A stretch of 64,000 nucleotides of DNA from Mycoavidus cysteinexigens (GTDB taxonomy: Bacteria; Pseudomonadota; Gammaproteobacteria; Burkholderiales; Burkholderiaceae), in NCBI RefSeq assembly GCF_003966915.1, contig NZ_AP018150.1, positions 248,001-312,000 of the forward strand, read 5' to 3'. Below the pieces are notes generated by a model. It had not been told where the DNA came from and made no database searches. It was given only the letters and a program-made list of their open reading frames with translations. Each line of letters starts with the position of its first letter. The first letter of the stretch is position 1. Below are positions 40,438 to 51,445 of this stretch, piece by piece. Both the position numbers and the translations under genes were made by a program.

Positions 40438-40466
40438 TTGCGGGAAGCAAAAGGCCCGGTTATAAT
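40438..40466 (+). promoter_or_regulatory. Candidate promoter for the rplC-led block
   Basis: A -35-like TTGCGG (40438-40443) lies 17 bp before a perfect -10 TATAAT (40461-40466), 125 bp upstream of rplC. The -10 box lies inside the loop of a hairpin (AAAGGCCC, 40450-40457, with GGGCTTTT, 40470-40477), which may instead or also be a terminator for the str operon. Confidence 0.45.
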
Positions 40467-40590
40467 TGAGGGCTTTTCGCACTCTTGCGTAATATTAAGT
40501 TCGTTGTGATAGGTTTATCGCGCAGCGAACATCGGTTTAATTATCTAGTGATTTAATCCTGGCCAATCGTAGCTGGGAATGGAGAAAATA

Positions 40591-41250
40591 ATGAGCCTTG
40601 GACTTTGGGGTCGCAAGGTTGCGATGATGCGTGTTTTTACACCGGAAGGCGTTTCAATTCCGGTGACAGTTGTAGACGTATCAAGCAATCGTGTGACACA
40701 GATCAAGACCGTTGTATCTGACGGTTATACCGCCGTGCAACTTACCTTTGGCGAGCGGCGCGCTACACGCGTGACTAAGCCTTTGCAAGGGCACTTTGCT
40801 AAAGCAGGTGTCGAAGCTGGTCAATTCCTTGGGGAATTTCGTACCGATGAAACTCAAGCAGCTGCATTGTCTATTGGCAAGGTGCTGGGTACCGAGTTAT
40901 TTGAAGTCGGACAAAAAATTGATGTTTGTGGGGACTCGATTGGTCATGGCTACACAGGCACGATCAAACGCCACAATTTTAGCTCGGGTCGGGCTTCGCA
41001 CGGTAATTCTCGCTCGCATAATGTGCCTGGTTCAATTGGGATGGCGCAAGATCCAGGGCGTGTCTTTCCGGGTAAGCGCATGACGGGACATATGGGCGAC
41101 AGCAGGGTCACCACGCAGAATTTGAAGATTGTGCGGATTGATGTGGAGCGTCAATTGTTGTTTGTAAATGGCGCAATTCCAGGTCCCAAAGAGGGAATCG
41201 TAGCAATCACGCCAGCAGTTAAGACGCCTGCCAAAAAAGGAGCAAAATAA
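40591..41250 (+). CDS. rplC: 50S ribosomal protein L3
   Basis: A 219-residue assembly-initiator protein that reaches toward the peptidyl-transferase centre. The ATG at 40591 follows TGGAGAAA with good spacing, giving [12 protein letters not shown]; an in-frame ATG at 40579 would place that ribosome-binding site inside the gene. The loop [20 protein letters not shown] and [14 protein letters not shown] are typical. It overlaps rplD by one base (TAATG). Confidence 0.97.
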   Translation: MSLGLWGRKVAMMRVFTPEGVSIPVTVVDVSSNRVTQIKTVVSDGYTAVQLTFGERRATRVTKPLQGHFAKAGVEAGQFLGEFRTDETQAAALSIGKVLGTELFEVGQKIDVCGDSIGHGYTGTIKRHNFSSGRASHGNSRSHNVPGSIGMAQDPGRVFPGKRMTGHMGDSRVTTQNLKIVRIDVERQLLFVNGAIPGPKEGIVAITPAVKTPAKKGAK

Positions 41251-41870
41251 TGGAAATTAAGCTCCTAAATGAAACGGGACAGGACGCAACTGGCATCAAT
41301 GCATCTGATGCAGTATTTGGTCGCGCTTACAACGAGGCTTTGATTCATCAGGTCGTCGTAGCGTATCAAGCGAATGCGCGCAGTGGCAATCGCGCGCAAA
41401 AAGATCGTGAGCAAGTTAAGCATTCAACTAGAAAGCCGTGGCGTCAAAAAGGCACCGGCCGGGCGCGTGCAGGGATGACTTCAAGTCCGCTGTGGCGGGG
41501 GGGTGGTCGAATTTTCCCTAATTCGCCAGAAGAAAACTTCTCGCATAAAGTCAATAAAAAGATGTTTCGTGCTGGGCTGTGCTCAATTTTTTCTCAGTTG
41601 GTCCGCGAAGGTCGGCTTTCATTAGTCGAAGAAATTAAGCTTGAAGCGCCAAAAACAAAATTGCTAGCCCGTAAATTTCAGTCGATGGGCCTTGAGTCAG
41701 TATTGGTGATTACAGATAATGTGGATGAAAATCTTTATCTCGCATCGCGTAACTTGCCTAATGTAGCTATTGTTGAGCCGCGTTATGCCGATCCATTATC
41801 GCTGATCCATTTCAAGAAAATCTTGGTTACAAAAGCCGGGCTCGCCCAGATTGAGGAGTTGTTGTCATGA
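41250..41870 (+). CDS. rplD: 50S ribosomal protein L4
   Basis: A 206-residue protein lining the exit tunnel. The extended loop [19 protein letters not shown] and [10 protein letters not shown] is intact. In enterobacteria L4 also represses the S10 operon; no evidence for that is visible here. It overlaps rplW by four bases (ATGA), implying translational coupling. Confidence 0.98.
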   Translation: MEIKLLNETGQDATGINASDAVFGRAYNEALIHQVVVAYQANARSGNRAQKDREQVKHSTRKPWRQKGTGRARAGMTSSPLWRGGGRIFPNSPEENFSHKVNKKMFRAGLCSIFSQLVREGRLSLVEEIKLEAPKTKLLARKFQSMGLESVLVITDNVDENLYLASRNLPNVAIVEPRYADPLSLIHFKKILVTKAGLAQIEELLS

Positions 41871-42181
41871 TCGACGCCCGTAAAAATGACCATCGTTTAC
41901 TGAAAATTTTGATTGAGCCTTGGGTTTCCGAGAAAGCGACGCAAGTTGCGGACAAGAGCAATCAGAACGTGTTTGCCGTGATGCCGGATTCGACTAAGCA
42001 AGAAGTTAAAGCTGCCGTTGAATTGATGTTTAAGGTTGAAGTGACTTCTGTGCAAATTTTGAATCAAAAAGGTAAGGCTAAACGTTCTGGCCGCATCAGC
42101 GGACGTCGTAAGAATGTGAAAAAAGCCTATGTATGCTTAAAGTCAGGGCATGAAATTAATTTTGAAGCGGAGGCCAGATAA
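41867..42181 (+). CDS. rplW: 50S ribosomal protein L23
   Basis: A 104-residue protein at the tunnel exit, docking site for trigger factor and SRP. It contains [20 protein letters not shown] and the basic loop [20 protein letters not shown]. It ends 2 bp before rplB. Confidence 0.97.
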   Translation: MIDARKNDHRLLKILIEPWVSEKATQVADKSNQNVFAVMPDSTKQEVKAAVELMFKVEVTSVQILNQKGKAKRSGRISGRRKNVKKAYVCLKSGHEINFEAEAR

Positions 42182-42183
42182 TC

Positions 42184-43011
42184 ATGGCACTCGTTAAAAT
42201 CAAGCCGACTTCCCCGGGTCGTCGGGGAATGATTAAGGTGGTGAATAAGGATTTGCATAAAGGCAAACCTCATGCGCCACTCTTAGAAAAACAAAGTAAT
42301 ACTGCGGGTCGTAACAATAACGGCCATATCACTACGCGTCATCGCGGCGGTGGTCACAAGCAGCACTATCGGATGGTTGACTTTCGCCGTAATAAAGATG
42401 ATGTGCCGGCGAAAGTTGAGCGCTTGGAGTACGACCCGAATCGTAGCGCGCACATTGCATTGTTATGCTATGCGGATGGTGAGCGACGCTACATTATTGC
42501 GCCAAAAGGTCTGGCAGTAGGTCATCAGCTCCTATCAGGTGCGCAAGCGCCGATTCGCGCAGGCAATACATTGCCAATTCGCAATATTCCGGTCGGGACC
42601 ACGATTCATTGTATCGAAATGCAGCCTGGCAAAGGTGCGCAGATTGCTCGTTCAGCCGGCGCTTTAGCGATGTTGTTGGCGCGTGAAGGCAGCTACGCGC
42701 AGATTCGCTTGCGCTCTGGCGAGATTCGCCGCGTGCATATCGAGTGCCGTGCGACCATCGGTGAAGTGGGCAATGGTGAACATGGTCTGCGTAAACTGGG
42801 TAAAGCGGGTGCAGCTCGTTGGCGCAACATTCGTCCGACCGTACGCGGTGTGGCAATGAACCCGGTAGATCACCCGCATGGTGGGGGCGAGGGCAAAACT
42901 GCTGCTGGTCGTCATCCAGTCAGTCCAACCGGCGTCCCAGCTAAGGGCGGTCGGACTCGTCGCAAAACTCGCACGGACAAGATGATCGTGCAGCGTCGCA
43001 ACAAACGTTAA
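42184..43011 (+). CDS. rplB: 50S ribosomal protein L2
   Basis: A 275-residue protein needed for subunit association and peptidyl-transfer activity. The C-terminal signature [17 protein letters not shown], which contains the conserved His, is intact. The N-terminal basic arm ([18 protein letters not shown]) is present. Length is normal. Confidence 0.98.
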   Translation: MALVKIKPTSPGRRGMIKVVNKDLHKGKPHAPLLEKQSNTAGRNNNGHITTRHRGGGHKQHYRMVDFRRNKDDVPAKVERLEYDPNRSAHIALLCYADGERRYIIAPKGLAVGHQLLSGAQAPIRAGNTLPIRNIPVGTTIHCIEMQPGKGAQIARSAGALAMLLAREGSYAQIRLRSGEIRRVHIECRATIGEVGNGEHGLRKLGKAGAARWRNIRPTVRGVAMNPVDHPHGGGEGKTAAGRHPVSPTGVPAKGGRTRRKTRTDKMIVQRRNKR

Positions 43012-43025
43012 GAGAGTGTAGATAA

Positions 43026-43301
43026 ATGGCACGTTCTATCAAAAAAGGCCCATATTGTGAGGCCCACTTGCGGCGAAAGGTTCAGGCGGCTATCGCTACA
43101 CGCGACCGCAAGCCAATCAAAACTTGGTCACGCCGGTCGACAATTCTGCCGGAGTGTATTGGTTTGACCATTGCGGTGCATAATGGCCGTCAACATGTCC
43201 CGATTTATATTTCGGAAAACATGGTCGGCCATAAACTCGGTGAATTTGCCTTGACTCGCACATTCAAAGGTCATGCAGCCGATAAAAAGGCTAAGAGATA
43301 A
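43026..43301 (+). CDS. rpsS: 30S ribosomal protein S19
   Basis: A 91-residue protein of the 30S head in complex with S13. It opens [18 protein letters not shown] and contains [20 protein letters not shown] and [17 protein letters not shown]. rplV starts 11 bp later. Confidence 0.98.
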   Translation: MARSIKKGPYCEAHLRRKVQAAIATRDRKPIKTWSRRSTILPECIGLTIAVHNGRQHVPIYISENMVGHKLGEFALTRTFKGHAADKKAKR

Positions 43302-43312
43302 GGGGCAAGCAG

Positions 43313-43645
43313 ATGGTAGCCAAAGCAATTCACCGTGGCGCCCGGATTTCGGCGCAAAAAACCCGCCTGGTTGCGGATCAGATTCGTGGCCTAGCAGTTG
43401 GTAAAGCATTGGATTTATTGACTTTTTCGCCAAAGCAAAAACCTGCTGGCATTATCAAGAAAGTCGTCCAATCGGCAATTGCAAACGCAGAGCATAATGT
43501 GGGCGTGGATATTGACGAGTTAAAGGTGACTAGCATTTATGTTGATAAAGCGACTTCGTTAAAACGAATTATTGCACGCGCTAAAGGCCGTAGTAATCCG
43601 ATCGAAAAGCAATCCTGTCACATCACCGTGACGGTTGGAAATTAA
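43313..43645 (+). CDS. rplV: 50S ribosomal protein L22
   Basis: A 110-residue protein whose beta-hairpin lines the exit tunnel. The N-terminal [20 protein letters not shown] and hairpin ending [19 protein letters not shown] are typical; no macrolide-resistance-type insertions are seen. AGGGGCAAGCAG precedes the ATG. Confidence 0.98.
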   Translation: MVAKAIHRGARISAQKTRLVADQIRGLAVGKALDLLTFSPKQKPAGIIKKVVQSAIANAEHNVGVDIDELKVTSIYVDKATSLKRIIARAKGRSNPIEKQSCHITVTVGN

Positions 43646-43658
43646 AGGGCCACACACG

Positions 43659-44468
43659 ATGGGACAAAAAATACATCCGACCGGCTTTCGGCTGGCCGTT
43701 CGTCGTAATTGGGTTTCGCGTTGGTACGCGAACAATTCCCAATTTGCAAAAATGTTGCAAGAAGACATTAGTGTTCGAGAGTATTTGAAGAAAAAACTCA
43801 AGAACGCGTCTGTCGGCAAGGTGGTGATTGAGCGGCCTGCGAAAAACGCGCGCATTACCATTCACAGCTCGCGTCCAGGTATTGTGATCGGTAAAAAGGG
43901 CGAGGATATTGAGCTCTTGAAAACCGAATTGCAGCGCCGCATGGGAGTGCCGGTGCATGTCAATATCGAAGAAATTCGGAAGCCAGAAATTGATGCGCAG
44001 TTAATCGCAGATTCGATCTCGCAACAGCTTGAGCGCCGGATTATGTTCCGCCGCGCGATGAAGCGCGCGATGCAAAATGCGATGCGCCTTGGCGCGCAAG
44101 GCATCAAGATCATGAGTGCGGGCCGGCTCAATGGAATTGAAATTGCGCGTACCGAGTGGTATCGCGAAGGCCGTGTGCCCTTGCATACATTGCGTGCCGA
44201 TATTGATTACGCAACGTCTGAAGCGCAAACGACTTACGGCATTATCGGTATTAAAGTATGGGTTTATAAGGGCGATATATTAGGTCGTCATGAAGCGCCG
44301 GCAGTTGAGGAAGCGCCTGAGGAAAAACGCGCGCGCCGTAATGCGCGTCCTGGAGGCGAGCGTCGTGGTCGCAATGAGGGCGGTGGCGATAAGCCAGGCT
44401 CGCGTTGGGGACGTTCACGGCGTGCGGGAGCCGCCAAACCTGATGGCGATGCTAAGACTGGAGAATAG
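43659..44468 (+). CDS. rpsC: 30S ribosomal protein S3
   Basis: A 269-residue protein at the mRNA entry channel. I use the ATG at 43659 ([14 protein letters not shown]); an upstream start at 43635 would overlap rplV. The KH domain holds [14 protein letters not shown]. The C-terminal 50-residue tail is rich in Arg, Gly and Glu and low in complexity, as in other Burkholderiaceae. Confidence 0.97.
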   Translation: MGQKIHPTGFRLAVRRNWVSRWYANNSQFAKMLQEDISVREYLKKKLKNASVGKVVIERPAKNARITIHSSRPGIVIGKKGEDIELLKTELQRRMGVPVHVNIEEIRKPEIDAQLIADSISQQLERRIMFRRAMKRAMQNAMRLGAQGIKIMSAGRLNGIEIARTEWYREGRVPLHTLRADIDYATSEAQTTYGIIGIKVWVYKGDILGRHEAPAVEEAPEEKRARRNARPGGERRGRNEGGGDKPGSRWGRSRRAGAAKPDGDAKTGE

Positions 44469-44470
44469 AC

Positions 44471-44887
44471 ATGCTGCAACCAAAACGCAGAAAGTACCGT
44501 AAAGAGCAAAAGGGTCGCAATACTGGTATTGCGACGCGCGGTAATGCCGTATCGTTTGGTGAGTTTGGCTTAAAAGCGATTGGCCGTGGTCGTTTGACCG
44601 CCCGTCAAATTGAGTCTGCGCGCCGTGCGATGACGCGTCATATAAAACGTGGTGGCCGAATTTGGATTCGTATTTTCCCAGATAAACCCATTTCTCAAAA
44701 ACCAGCCGAAGTTCGGATGGGGAATGGTAAAGGGAATCCTGAGTATTATGTAGCTGAAATTCAGCCAGGTAAAATGCTGTATGAGATGGATGGCGTAGAT
44801 GAAATGTTGGCGCGTGCCGCATTCCGTCTGGCGGCGGCAAAATTGCCTATGAAAACAGCATTTGTCGCGCGTCAGATTGGCGTTTGA
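44471..44887 (+). CDS. rplP: 50S ribosomal protein L16
   Basis: A 138-residue protein near the A-site, close to 5S rRNA. It opens [17 protein letters not shown] and contains [20 protein letters not shown] and [19 protein letters not shown], including the conserved arginine region. It begins 2 bp after rpsC. Confidence 0.98.
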   Translation: MLQPKRRKYRKEQKGRNTGIATRGNAVSFGEFGLKAIGRGRLTARQIESARRAMTRHIKRGGRIWIRIFPDKPISQKPAEVRMGNGKGNPEYYVAEIQPGKMLYEMDGVDEMLARAAFRLAAAKLPMKTAFVARQIGV

Positions 44888-44898
44888 TGGAGAGATGA

Positions 44899-45093
44899 AT
44901 GAAAGCCTCAGAATTGAGAGTAAAAGACCGGACTGACTTGCATAAAGAATTGTCTGAGCTACTAAAAGCGTCTTTTAGCGTACGCTTACAGCTAGCGACC
45001 CAGCAATTGAACAACAGCAGTCTATTAAAGAAAATGCGGCGCGATATTGCGCGCGTGCGTACTATATTGACCGAAAAGGCAAGCCAAAAATGA
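44899..45093 (+). CDS. rpmC: 50S ribosomal protein L29
   Basis: A 64-residue two-helix protein at the tunnel exit. It opens [18 protein letters not shown] and has the family pattern [17 protein letters not shown] and [20 protein letters not shown] precedes the ATG. It overlaps rpsQ by four bases. Confidence 0.97.
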   Translation: MKASELRVKDRTDLHKELSELLKASFSVRLQLATQQLNNSSLLKKMRRDIARVRTILTEKASQK

Positions 45094-45359
45094 ACGATGT
45101 TAAAACTTCGCTCAAGCGAACTCTGATCGGTAGGGTTATTAGCAATAAAATGGATAAAACCGTGACAGTGCTCATCGAGCGCCGTGTCAAGCATCCACTT
45201 TATGGTAAGTTTGTTGTGCGTTCTAAGAAATATCATGCGCATGACGATGCTAATACTTACAACGAAGGCGATTTGGTCGAAATTCAAGAGACCCGTCCGC
45301 TTTCAAAGACAAAAGCTTGGGCGGTATCGCGCTTAATGGAGGCAGTGCGGGTTATTTAA
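45090..45359 (+). CDS. rpsQ: 30S ribosomal protein S17
   Basis: An 89-residue OB-fold primary binder of 16S rRNA. It contains [20 protein letters not shown] and [19 protein letters not shown], then [11 protein letters not shown]. Last gene before the internal promoter at 45391, so it closes the S10 transcriptional block. Confidence 0.98.
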   Translation: MNDVKTSLKRTLIGRVISNKMDKTVTVLIERRVKHPLYGKFVVRSKKYHAHDDANTYNEGDLVEIQETRPLSKTKAWAVSRLMEAVRVI

Positions 45360-45390
45360 GTGAATAAAGCTAAAAATGGCGATGAATAGA

Positions 45391-45418
45391 TTGCAATTTT
45401 TAGATTTTTTGCTATAAT
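45391..45418 (+). promoter_or_regulatory. Sigma-70 promoter for the rplN (spc) block
   Basis: The -35 TTGCAA (45391-45396) and perfect -10 TATAAT (45413-45418) are 16 bp apart in a T-rich tract, in the 201-bp gap between rpsQ and rplN. A predicted start near 45425 leaves a leader with a GGACA-TTT-TGTCC hairpin. Confidence 0.65.
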
Positions 45419-45560
45419 CATCCGTTCTTCTTTTTAACGGACATTTTGTCCTTATTCTTAACCCAAGTGGCCTATGGTCGGCGGGACCAAAACTGACCGG
45501 AAGGCGTTACAGTTTTTGTTAACGAATAGCGTAACCGGATTAAGTTGGGAAAGAGAAATT

Positions 45561-45926
45561 ATGATTCAGAACGAAACTCGGCTTCAAAGCGCGGATAATA
45601 CAGGCGCGCGGGAAGTTTTGTGCATTAAGGTGCTAGGCGGTTCAAAGCGTCGTTATGCAAATATTGGTGACGTCATTAAAGTGACGGTCAAAGAAGCAGT
45701 GCCGCGTGGTCGCGTGAAAAAAGGCGAGATTTTTAATGCCGTGGTCGTGCGTACTGCAAAAGGCATGCGTCGTCCAGATGGTTCGTTGATTAAGTTTGAC
45801 AACAATGCTGTTGTCTTGCTCAACAATAAAAACGAACCAATTGGCACTCGCATTTTTGGGCCGGTTACGCGTGAATTGCGTGAGCGTTTCATGAAGATTG
45901 TTTCACTTGCTCCAGAAGTGTTGTAA
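45561..45926 (+). CDS. rplN: 50S ribosomal protein L14
   Basis: A 121-residue protein that forms an intersubunit bridge with 16S rRNA. The ATG at 45561 follows GGGAAAGAGAAATT and gives [17 protein letters not shown], the family start. An open frame extends upstream to 45474 but has no similarity. It contains [16 protein letters not shown] and [16 protein letters not shown]. Confidence 0.97.
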   Translation: MIQNETRLQSADNTGAREVLCIKVLGGSKRRYANIGDVIKVTVKEAVPRGRVKKGEIFNAVVVRTAKGMRRPDGSLIKFDNNAVVLLNNKNEPIGTRIFGPVTRELRERFMKIVSLAPEVL

Positions 45927-45938
45927 GGGGTACGCAAA

Positions 45939-46247
45939 ATGCAAAAGATTCGCAAAGGTGATCAAGTGATTGCCATCACTGGTAAAGATAAAGGCAAGCA
46001 GGGTGTAGTGCTTGCAGTCGCGGGTGAGAAGATCACGGTTGAAGGGTTAAATTTGGTGACTAAGCATGTTAAGCCCAATCCAATGAAAGGAACGGCTGGC
46101 GGCAGAGAAAGCAAAACGATGCCCATCGACAGATCAAATCTGGCTTTGCTTGACGCGAATGGAAAACCATCGCGGGTGGGTATCAGGGTTGAGAATGGCG
46201 AGAAAGTTCGCTTTCTGAAAACGACCGGTGCGGTACTTAGCGTTTGA
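45939..46247 (+). CDS. rplX: 50S ribosomal protein L24
   Basis: A 102-residue assembly-initiator protein with a KOW motif ([20 protein letters not shown]). It contains [13 protein letters not shown] and [16 protein letters not shown]. rplE starts 16 bp later. Confidence 0.97.
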   Translation: MQKIRKGDQVIAITGKDKGKQGVVLAVAGEKITVEGLNLVTKHVKPNPMKGTAGGRESKTMPIDRSNLALLDANGKPSRVGIRVENGEKVRFLKTTGAVLSV

Positions 46248-46263
46248 CGGAGTGATTAAAGAA

Positions 46264-46803
46264 ATGGCTCGTTTGCAGGAATTTTATAAGCAGAAAGCAG
46301 TTCCCGAATTAATGCAAAAATTCGGTTACAAATCTGTGATGGAAGTGCCTCGTTTCACCAAAATTACTCTGAATATGGGTGTGGGTGAAGCGGTGGCTGA
46401 TAAGAAAGTGATCGAACACGCAGTAGGCGATTTGACAAAAATTGCTGGCCAGAAGCCGGTTATTACTTTGGCGCGTAAGGCAATTGCAGGCTTCAAAATT
46501 CGCGAAGGTTATCCAGTCGGTGTGATGGTTACGTTGCGTGGCCGCATGATGTTCGAGTTTTTAGATCGTTTAGTGAATTTAGCGCTACCTCGTGTGCGAG
46601 ATTTTCGCGGCGTATCGGGTCGTGCGTTTGACGGTCGTGGCAATTACAATCTCGGAGTCAAGGAGCAAATTATGTTTCCTGAAATTGAATACGACAAAAT
46701 AGATGCATTGCGTGGGTTAAATATTAGTATTAACACCACTGCAAAAAATGATGAAGAAGCAAAAGCGTTGCTTACTTGCTTTAAATTTCCGTTCAAAAAC
46801 TGA
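46264..46803 (+). CDS. rplE: 50S ribosomal protein L5
   Basis: A 179-residue protein that binds 5S rRNA and touches the P-site tRNA. The ATG at 46264 gives [16 protein letters not shown]. Conserved segments [13 protein letters not shown] and the central loop [17 protein letters not shown] are present. Its stop (TGA at 46801) merges with the GAGG ribosome-binding site of rpsN. Confidence 0.97.
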   Translation: MARLQEFYKQKAVPELMQKFGYKSVMEVPRFTKITLNMGVGEAVADKKVIEHAVGDLTKIAGQKPVITLARKAIAGFKIREGYPVGVMVTLRGRMMFEFLDRLVNLALPRVRDFRGVSGRAFDGRGNYNLGVKEQIMFPEIEYDKIDALRGLNISINTTAKNDEEAKALLTCFKFPFKN

Positions 46804-46810
46804 GGTTGCC

Positions 46811-47116
46811 GTGGCTAAGTTAGCATTAATTGAACGCGAGAAAAAACGGGCGCATTTGGCGCAAAAATACGCTGGTAAGCGGGCGGCTTTAAAAGCGATC
46901 ATCGATGATGCAAAAAGATCAGATGAAGATCGTTATGAAGCACGTTTGCAGTTGCAGCAATTGCCGCGTAATGCGAATCCAACTCGTAAGCGTAATCGTT
47001 GCGCCTTGACGGGACGCCCGCGTGGTACGTTTAGGAAATTTGGTCTTGCCCGTGGCAAGATTCGTGAAATCGCCTTTCGTGGTGAAATTCCAGGTCTGAT
47101 AAAAGCGAGCTGGTGA
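46811..47116 (+). CDS. rpsN: 30S ribosomal protein S14 (zinc-independent type)
   Basis: A 101-residue protein with a GTG start at 46811, six bases after GAGG, giving (M)[18 protein letters not shown] longer frame reaching back into rplE is a shadow. This long form lacks the CxxC zinc pairs of the short paralogue. The C-terminus ([19 protein letters not shown]) is typical. Confidence 0.97.
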   Translation: MAKLALIEREKKRAHLAQKYAGKRAALKAIIDDAKRSDEDRYEARLQLQQLPRNANPTRKRNRCALTGRPRGTFRKFGLARGKIREIAFRGEIPGLIKASW

Positions 47117-47128
47117 GGAGTAATCTAA

Positions 47129-47524
47129 ATGAGCATGAGTGATCCTATCGCCGATATGCTGACTCGCGTTCGCAATGCGCAGATGGTCAACAAATTATGT
47201 GTTGCGATGCCGTCTTCAAAAATCAAAGTTGCGATTGCGCAGGTATTGCGGGACGAAGGTTATATTGAAGATTTTGCAGTTAAATCGGAAGGCGGTAAAG
47301 CAGAGCTAAATCTTGGGCTAAAGTATTATGCTGGCCGCCCGGTGATTGAGCGTATAGAACGTGTTTCGCGTCCCGGTTGTCCCGTATATAAAGGACGACA
47401 CGATATTCCAAAAGTCATGAATGGCCTTGGCGTAGCGATTGTTTCCACCACTAAAGGCGTGATGACGGATCGTAAAGCGCGTGCGGCTGGAGTCGGCGGT
47501 GAAGTTCTGTGTTACGTCGCATAA
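47129..47524 (+). CDS. rpsH: 30S ribosomal protein S8
   Basis: A 131-residue primary 16S rRNA binder. It opens [18 protein letters not shown] and ends with [20 protein letters not shown]. In E. coli S8 represses the spc operon by binding near rplE; I saw no obvious mimic of that site. GAGGAG precedes the ATG. Confidence 0.98.
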   Translation: MSMSDPIADMLTRVRNAQMVNKLCVAMPSSKIKVAIAQVLRDEGYIEDFAVKSEGGKAELNLGLKYYAGRPVIERIERVSRPGCPVYKGRHDIPKVMNGLGVAIVSTTKGVMTDRKARAAGVGGEVLCYVA

Positions 47525-47555
47525 TTTTTGAGACCGCCGCTAAGGAGAAACAAGG

Positions 47556-48089
47556 ATGTCTCGAGTAGGTAAGAGTCCCGTTGAATTGCCAGCGGGCGTA
47601 GATGTGTCGTTAGATGGCGGCATGATCACTAGTAAAGGGCCATTGGGTTCAATCTCGTTAGCTGAGAATCAGTTAGTTAAGGTTCAACATGTTAATGGCC
47701 AGATAATTTTTGAGCCGGCTAATGAAAGCCGTGAAGCCAACGCTATGTCAGGTACCATGCGCGCGCTTGTCGCTAATATGGTGCACGGCGTTTCCAAGGG
47801 ATTTGAGCGTAAGCTTACTTTGGTCGGCGTTGGTTATCGTGCGCAAGCTCAAGGCGATAAATTGAATTTATCAGTGGGTTATTCGCATCCGGTTGTGCAC
47901 CAAATGCCAGTGGGCATTAAAGTGGAAACGCCAGCCCAGACTGAGATCCTGATTAAAGGGATCGACAAACAAAAAGTCGGGCAGGTTGCTGCCGAGGTGC
48001 GTGCTTATCGTCCACCTGAACCTTATAAAGGCAAAGGTGTACGTTATGCCGATGAGGTTGTGATCCTCAAAGAAACCAAGAAAAAATAA
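47556..48089 (+). CDS. rplF: 50S ribosomal protein L6
   Basis: A 177-residue two-domain protein near the factor-binding site. It opens [16 protein letters not shown] and ends with the signature [20 protein letters not shown] and [19 protein letters not shown] precedes the ATG. Confidence 0.98.
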   Translation: MSRVGKSPVELPAGVDVSLDGGMITSKGPLGSISLAENQLVKVQHVNGQIIFEPANESREANAMSGTMRALVANMVHGVSKGFERKLTLVGVGYRAQAQGDKLNLSVGYSHPVVHQMPVGIKVETPAQTEILIKGIDKQKVGQVAAEVRAYRPPEPYKGKGVRYADEVVILKETKKK

Positions 48090-48100
48090 GGTTGCTCGTT

Positions 48101-48466
48101 ATGGATAAAAAACAATCTCGTATTCGCCGTGCCTGTCAGACGCGCAGCAAAATCGCTGAATTAAAAGTTCATCGGCTAGCTGTGCATCGCACTAATACGC
48201 ATATTTACGCACAAGTATTTTCGCCCTGTGGCACCACAGTACTGGCGAGCGCGTCGACGATTGAAGCAGAAGTTCGTCAGCAGCTTGCAGATAAAAGCGG
48301 GAAGGGCGCTAATACGGCTGCGGCTACAATTATTGGGCAGCGGATTGCGCAAAAAGCGAAGGTGGCTGGTATTGAAACCGTTGCCTTTGATCGTTCGGGT
48401 TTTCGCTACCACGGCCGTGTTAAAGCGCTTGCCGAAGCGGCGCGCGAAGCTGGTCTTAAGTTTTAA
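48101..48466 (+). CDS. rplR: 50S ribosomal protein L18
   Basis: A 121-residue 5S rRNA-binding protein. The ATG at 48101 ([15 protein letters not shown]) follows AAGG; an in-frame TTG nine bases upstream is less likely. The C-terminal half has [20 protein letters not shown], conserved in the family. Confidence 0.97.
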   Translation: MDKKQSRIRRACQTRSKIAELKVHRLAVHRTNTHIYAQVFSPCGTTVLASASTIEAEVRQQLADKSGKGANTAAATIIGQRIAQKAKVAGIETVAFDRSGFRYHGRVKALAEAAREAGLKF

Positions 48467-48480
48467 GGGAAAAATTCGTC

Positions 48481-48999
48481 ATGGCAAAAATGCAAGCGAA
48501 AGCTCAGCTTGAAGAACGAGACGATGGCCTTCGCGAAAAGATGGTCTCTGTCAAACGCGTCACTAAAGTTGTTAAAGGCGGTCGTATTTTAGGCTTTGCT
48601 GTTCTAACCGTGGTTGGTGACGGTGATGGGCGCATTGGCATGGGCAAGGGCAAGGCCAAAGAAGTGCCGGTCGCGGTCCAAAAAGCCATGGAGCAAGCTC
48701 GTCGCAATATGTTTAAAGTTCAGTTGCATAACGGAACGTTGCAGCATGAGGTGCCTGGTAAACATGGCGCCACTACCGTTTTGATGGCCCCTGCTAAAGA
48801 AGGTAAGGGAATTAAGAGCGGTGGTCCGATGCGCGCAGTGTTTCATGTGATTGGCGTGCGCAATGTGATGGCAAAAATTTACGGTTCAACCAATTCGTAC
48901 AATGTTGTGCGAGCAGCACTCGATGGTTTGCGCAAGCAGTCTACGCCGGCGGATATTGCCGCCAAGCGTGGTAAAACGATTGAGCAAATTTTGAATTAA
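48481..48999 (+). CDS. rpsE: 30S ribosomal protein S5
   Basis: A 172-residue protein important for decoding accuracy. It contains the N-terminal dsRBD-like segment [20 protein letters not shown] and [20 protein letters not shown]. The C-terminal domain has [23 protein letters not shown] precedes the ATG. Confidence 0.98.
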   Translation: MAKMQAKAQLEERDDGLREKMVSVKRVTKVVKGGRILGFAVLTVVGDGDGRIGMGKGKAKEVPVAVQKAMEQARRNMFKVQLHNGTLQHEVPGKHGATTVLMAPAKEGKGIKSGGPMRAVFHVIGVRNVMAKIYGSTNSYNVVRAALDGLRKQSTPADIAAKRGKTIEQILN

Positions 49000-49023
49000 G
49001 AGACCTGCAGAGATCGTACCAAA

Positions 49024-49206
49024 ATGTCAAATCAAACTGTCAAAATTCAGCTTATCAAGAGCCTAATCGGTACCCGCGAGTCACATCGCGCAACAATTCG
49101 CGGGTTAGGTCTGAGGCGTGTTAACTCGATCAGTGAGTTACAAGATACCCCCGCGGTACGCGGCATGATTAACAAGGTGTCTTACCTTGTTAAAGTCATG
49201 AACTAA
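49024..49206 (+). CDS. rpmD: 50S ribosomal protein L30
   Basis: A 60-residue protein with the family core [20 protein letters not shown] and ending [14 protein letters not shown]. Length is standard for the short bacterial L30. Confidence 0.97.
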   Translation: MSNQTVKIQLIKSLIGTRESHRATIRGLGLRRVNSISELQDTPAVRGMINKVSYLVKVMN

Positions 49207-49227
49207 GCGAAGGTCCAAGGAGTTCTA

Positions 49228-49659
49228 ATGGAATTGAATCAACTTAAACCTGCCGCTGGCGCTAAGCATGCGAAGCGGCGAGTGGGCCGCGGCATGGGTT
49301 CCGGCTTAGGCAAAACTGCCGGCCGGGGTCATAAAGGGCAAAAATCACGTTCAGGCGGCTTTCACAAAGTTGGCTTTGAAGGTGGCCAAATGCCATTGCA
49401 GCGGCGTTTGCCAAAGCGTGGTTTTAAGTCGCTGACAAAAAAACTGTGTGCTCAAATTACGCTTTCTGAATTGCAGAAACTGCCAGTCGATGAAATTGAT
49501 CCATTGGTCTTGAAACAGGCCGGCTTGATCGGTGAGTTGGTGTCTCGCGTTAAGGTCATAGCGTCAGGTGAATTGACGCGTAAGGTGACTTTGCAAGGGA
49601 TCGCCGCAACTGCCGGCGCGCGGCGCGCAATCGAAGCAGCAGATGGTTCGGTGGTTTAA
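49228..49659 (+). CDS. rplO: 50S ribosomal protein L15
   Basis: A 143-residue protein. The glycine-rich N-terminus ([20 protein letters not shown], then KGQKSRSGG) threads through 23S rRNA, and the C-terminal globular part starts near [23 protein letters not shown] precedes the ATG. secY follows. Confidence 0.98.
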   Translation: MELNQLKPAAGAKHAKRRVGRGMGSGLGKTAGRGHKGQKSRSGGFHKVGFEGGQMPLQRRLPKRGFKSLTKKLCAQITLSELQKLPVDEIDPLVLKQAGLIGELVSRVKVIASGELTRKVTLQGIAATAGARRAIEAADGSVV

Positions 49660-49704
49660 ATAGACCCTCATTGATGAATCAATTCGTAGCATCGGAGAAG
49701 TTTT

Positions 49705-51045
49705 TTGGCTAAGCGCCCAAATCTTGCGAAAAACAGTAAACCAACGGCGAAATATGGCGACTTATTTAAGCGCGCCCTATTTTTGCTGTTAGCATTGGTG
49801 GTTTATCGGATTGGCGCGCATATCCCTGTGCCTGGCATAGATCCTGATCAGTTGGCTAAGCTCTTTCAGAGCCAACAGGGCGGGATTTTGGGCATGTTTA
49901 ATATGTTCTCAGGCGGCGCGTTATCGCGTTTTACGATATTTGCGCTAGGGATTATGCCGTATATTTCGGCGTCGATTATCATGCAGTTGCTGGCAATTAT
50001 CTCGCCGCAATTAGAAGCGCTTAAAAAAGAAGGGCAGGCTGGTCAGCGTAAAATTACGCAGTACACACGGTACTTTACGGTCTTCCTTGCTACTTTTCAG
50101 GCATTTAGCATCGCGCTTGCGCTAGAAAGTCAGGTGGGTCTGGTGCTTGATCCAAGCTTTATGTTCCGCTTGACCACGGTCGTGACCTTAGTCACGGGAA
50201 CGCTGTTTTTGATGTGGCTGGGGGAGCAAATTACCGAGCGTGGGTTGGGTAATGGGATTTCAATTATCATTTTCGCCGGGATTGCTGCGGGCTTGCCGAA
50301 TGCAATTGGTGGCCTCTTTGAATTGGTCCGCACGAATGCAATGAGCATTATTTCGGCTTTGATCGTGATTGCACTGATTGCTGCGGTAACGTATTTCGTG
50401 GTATTTGTTGAGCGAGGCCAGCGCAAAATTTTGGTCAATTACGCTAAACGCCAGGTCGGGAATAAGCTGTATGGTGGACAAGCTTCGCACTTGCCTCTCA
50501 AGCTGAATATGGCTGGCGTGATTCCGCCGATCTTTGCGTCGTCGATCATTTTATTCCCAGCCACTATTGCAAGTTGGTTTAGTTCTGGCGCGGATTCAAA
50601 GTTGCGTTGGCTACACGACGTGGCTGCTATGTTAGCGCCAGGACAACCGGTGTATGTAACACTTTATGCATTGGCAATTATGTTCTTTTGCTTCTTTTAT
50701 ACTGCGTTGGTATTTAATAGCAAAGAAACGGCTGATAACTTAAAGAAAAGCGGTGCTTTCGTGCCAGGTATCCGACCAGGAGATCAAACCGCGCGTTATA
50801 TCGATAAAATTCTGACGCGTCTGACCTTGGCTGGTGCTGTTTATATTGTATTCGTGTGCTTACTACCTGAATTTTTAGTATTGCGCTGGAATGTGCCGTT
50901 TTATTTTGGCGGAACGTCATTACTTATTATCGTTGTAGTGACAATGGATTTTATGGAGCAAGTCCGATCGTATTTGATGTCGCAACAATACGAGTCGTTG
51001 CTTCGTAAGGCCAATTTTAAGGGCGGCAATCTCCCGATCCGTTAG
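49705..51045 (+). CDS. secY: Protein translocase channel subunit SecY
   Basis: A 446-residue protein with ten transmembrane segments forming the Sec channel. The start is a TTG at 49705, eight bases after CGGAGAAG, giving the family N-terminus (M)AKRPNLAK; no ATG fits. It contains [36 protein letters not shown] (plug and helix 2 region) and [19 protein letters not shown] in the ribosome- and SecA-binding loop. It works with SecE (21672) and SecA (5124). Confidence 0.98.
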   Translation: MAKRPNLAKNSKPTAKYGDLFKRALFLLLALVVYRIGAHIPVPGIDPDQLAKLFQSQQGGILGMFNMFSGGALSRFTIFALGIMPYISASIIMQLLAIISPQLEALKKEGQAGQRKITQYTRYFTVFLATFQAFSIALALESQVGLVLDPSFMFRLTTVVTLVTGTLFLMWLGEQITERGLGNGISIIIFAGIAAGLPNAIGGLFELVRTNAMSIISALIVIALIAAVTYFVVFVERGQRKILVNYAKRQVGNKLYGGQASHLPLKLNMAGVIPPIFASSIILFPATIASWFSSGADSKLRWLHDVAAMLAPGQPVYVTLYALAIMFFCFFYTALVFNSKETADNLKKSGAFVPGIRPGDQTARYIDKILTRLTLAGAVYIVFVCLLPEFLVLRWNVPFYFGGTSLLIIVVVTMDFMEQVRSYLMSQQYESLLRKANFKGGNLPIR

Positions 51046-51082
51046 AATAAGGGTCTAAAAGAGATTTCTGAATTAGGGGTTT

Positions 51083-51301
51083 ATGGCCAAAGATGATGTA
51101 ATTCAAATGCAAGGGGAAGTGCTTGAGAACCTTCCTAATGCCACTTTCCGGGTTAAATTGGAAAATGGTCATATTGTATTGGGACATATTTCTGGAAAAA
51201 TGCGGATGCATTATATTCGGATTTTACCAGGTGACAAAGTGACGGTGGAATTAACCCCTTATGACTTGTCTCGTGCGCGGATTATATTCCGAGCGAAATG
51301 A
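51083..51301 (+). CDS. infA: Translation initiation factor IF-1
   Basis: A 72-residue OB-fold protein that occupies the ribosomal A-site during initiation. It opens [19 protein letters not shown] and contains [19 protein letters not shown]. The position between secY and rpmJ is conserved in betaproteobacteria. Confidence 0.97.
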   Translation: MAKDDVIQMQGEVLENLPNATFRVKLENGHIVLGHISGKMRMHYIRILPGDKVTVELTPYDLSRARIIFRAK

Positions 51302-51316
51302 TTAAAGAGGACTTAT

Positions 51317-51433
51317 ATGAAAGTCATGGCATCAGTTAAATGTATTTGTCGTAATTGTAAAATTATCAGACGCAAAGGCGTTGTGCGTGTGATTTGCAGC
51401 TCCGATCAGCGCCATAAGCAACGTCAAGGTTGA
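51317..51433 (+). CDS. rpmJ: 50S ribosomal protein L36
   Basis: A 38-residue protein read directly from the sequence: ATG at 51317, stop TGA at 51431-51433, with AGAGGACTTAT before the start. It has the zinc-ribbon ligands of the C+ form, with cysteines in CRNC and a later C-x5-H (CSSDQRH). The product begins [14 protein letters not shown]. It sits between infA and rpsM, the usual place. Confidence 0.95.
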   Translation: MKVMASVKCICRNCKIIRRKGVVRVICSSDQRHKQRQG

Positions 51434-51445
51434 TAAGGAATAACA

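Noticed and set aside
45474-45560. Extended N-terminus of L14
   Set aside because: The upstream 29 codons have no family similarity, lie in the leader after the TATAAT promoter, and a good ribosome-binding site precedes the ATG at 45561.
46748-46810. Extended N-terminus of S14 overlapping rplE
   Set aside because: Overlaps L5 coding sequence; the GTG at 46811 has GAGG in the right place and yields the standard 101-residue S14.
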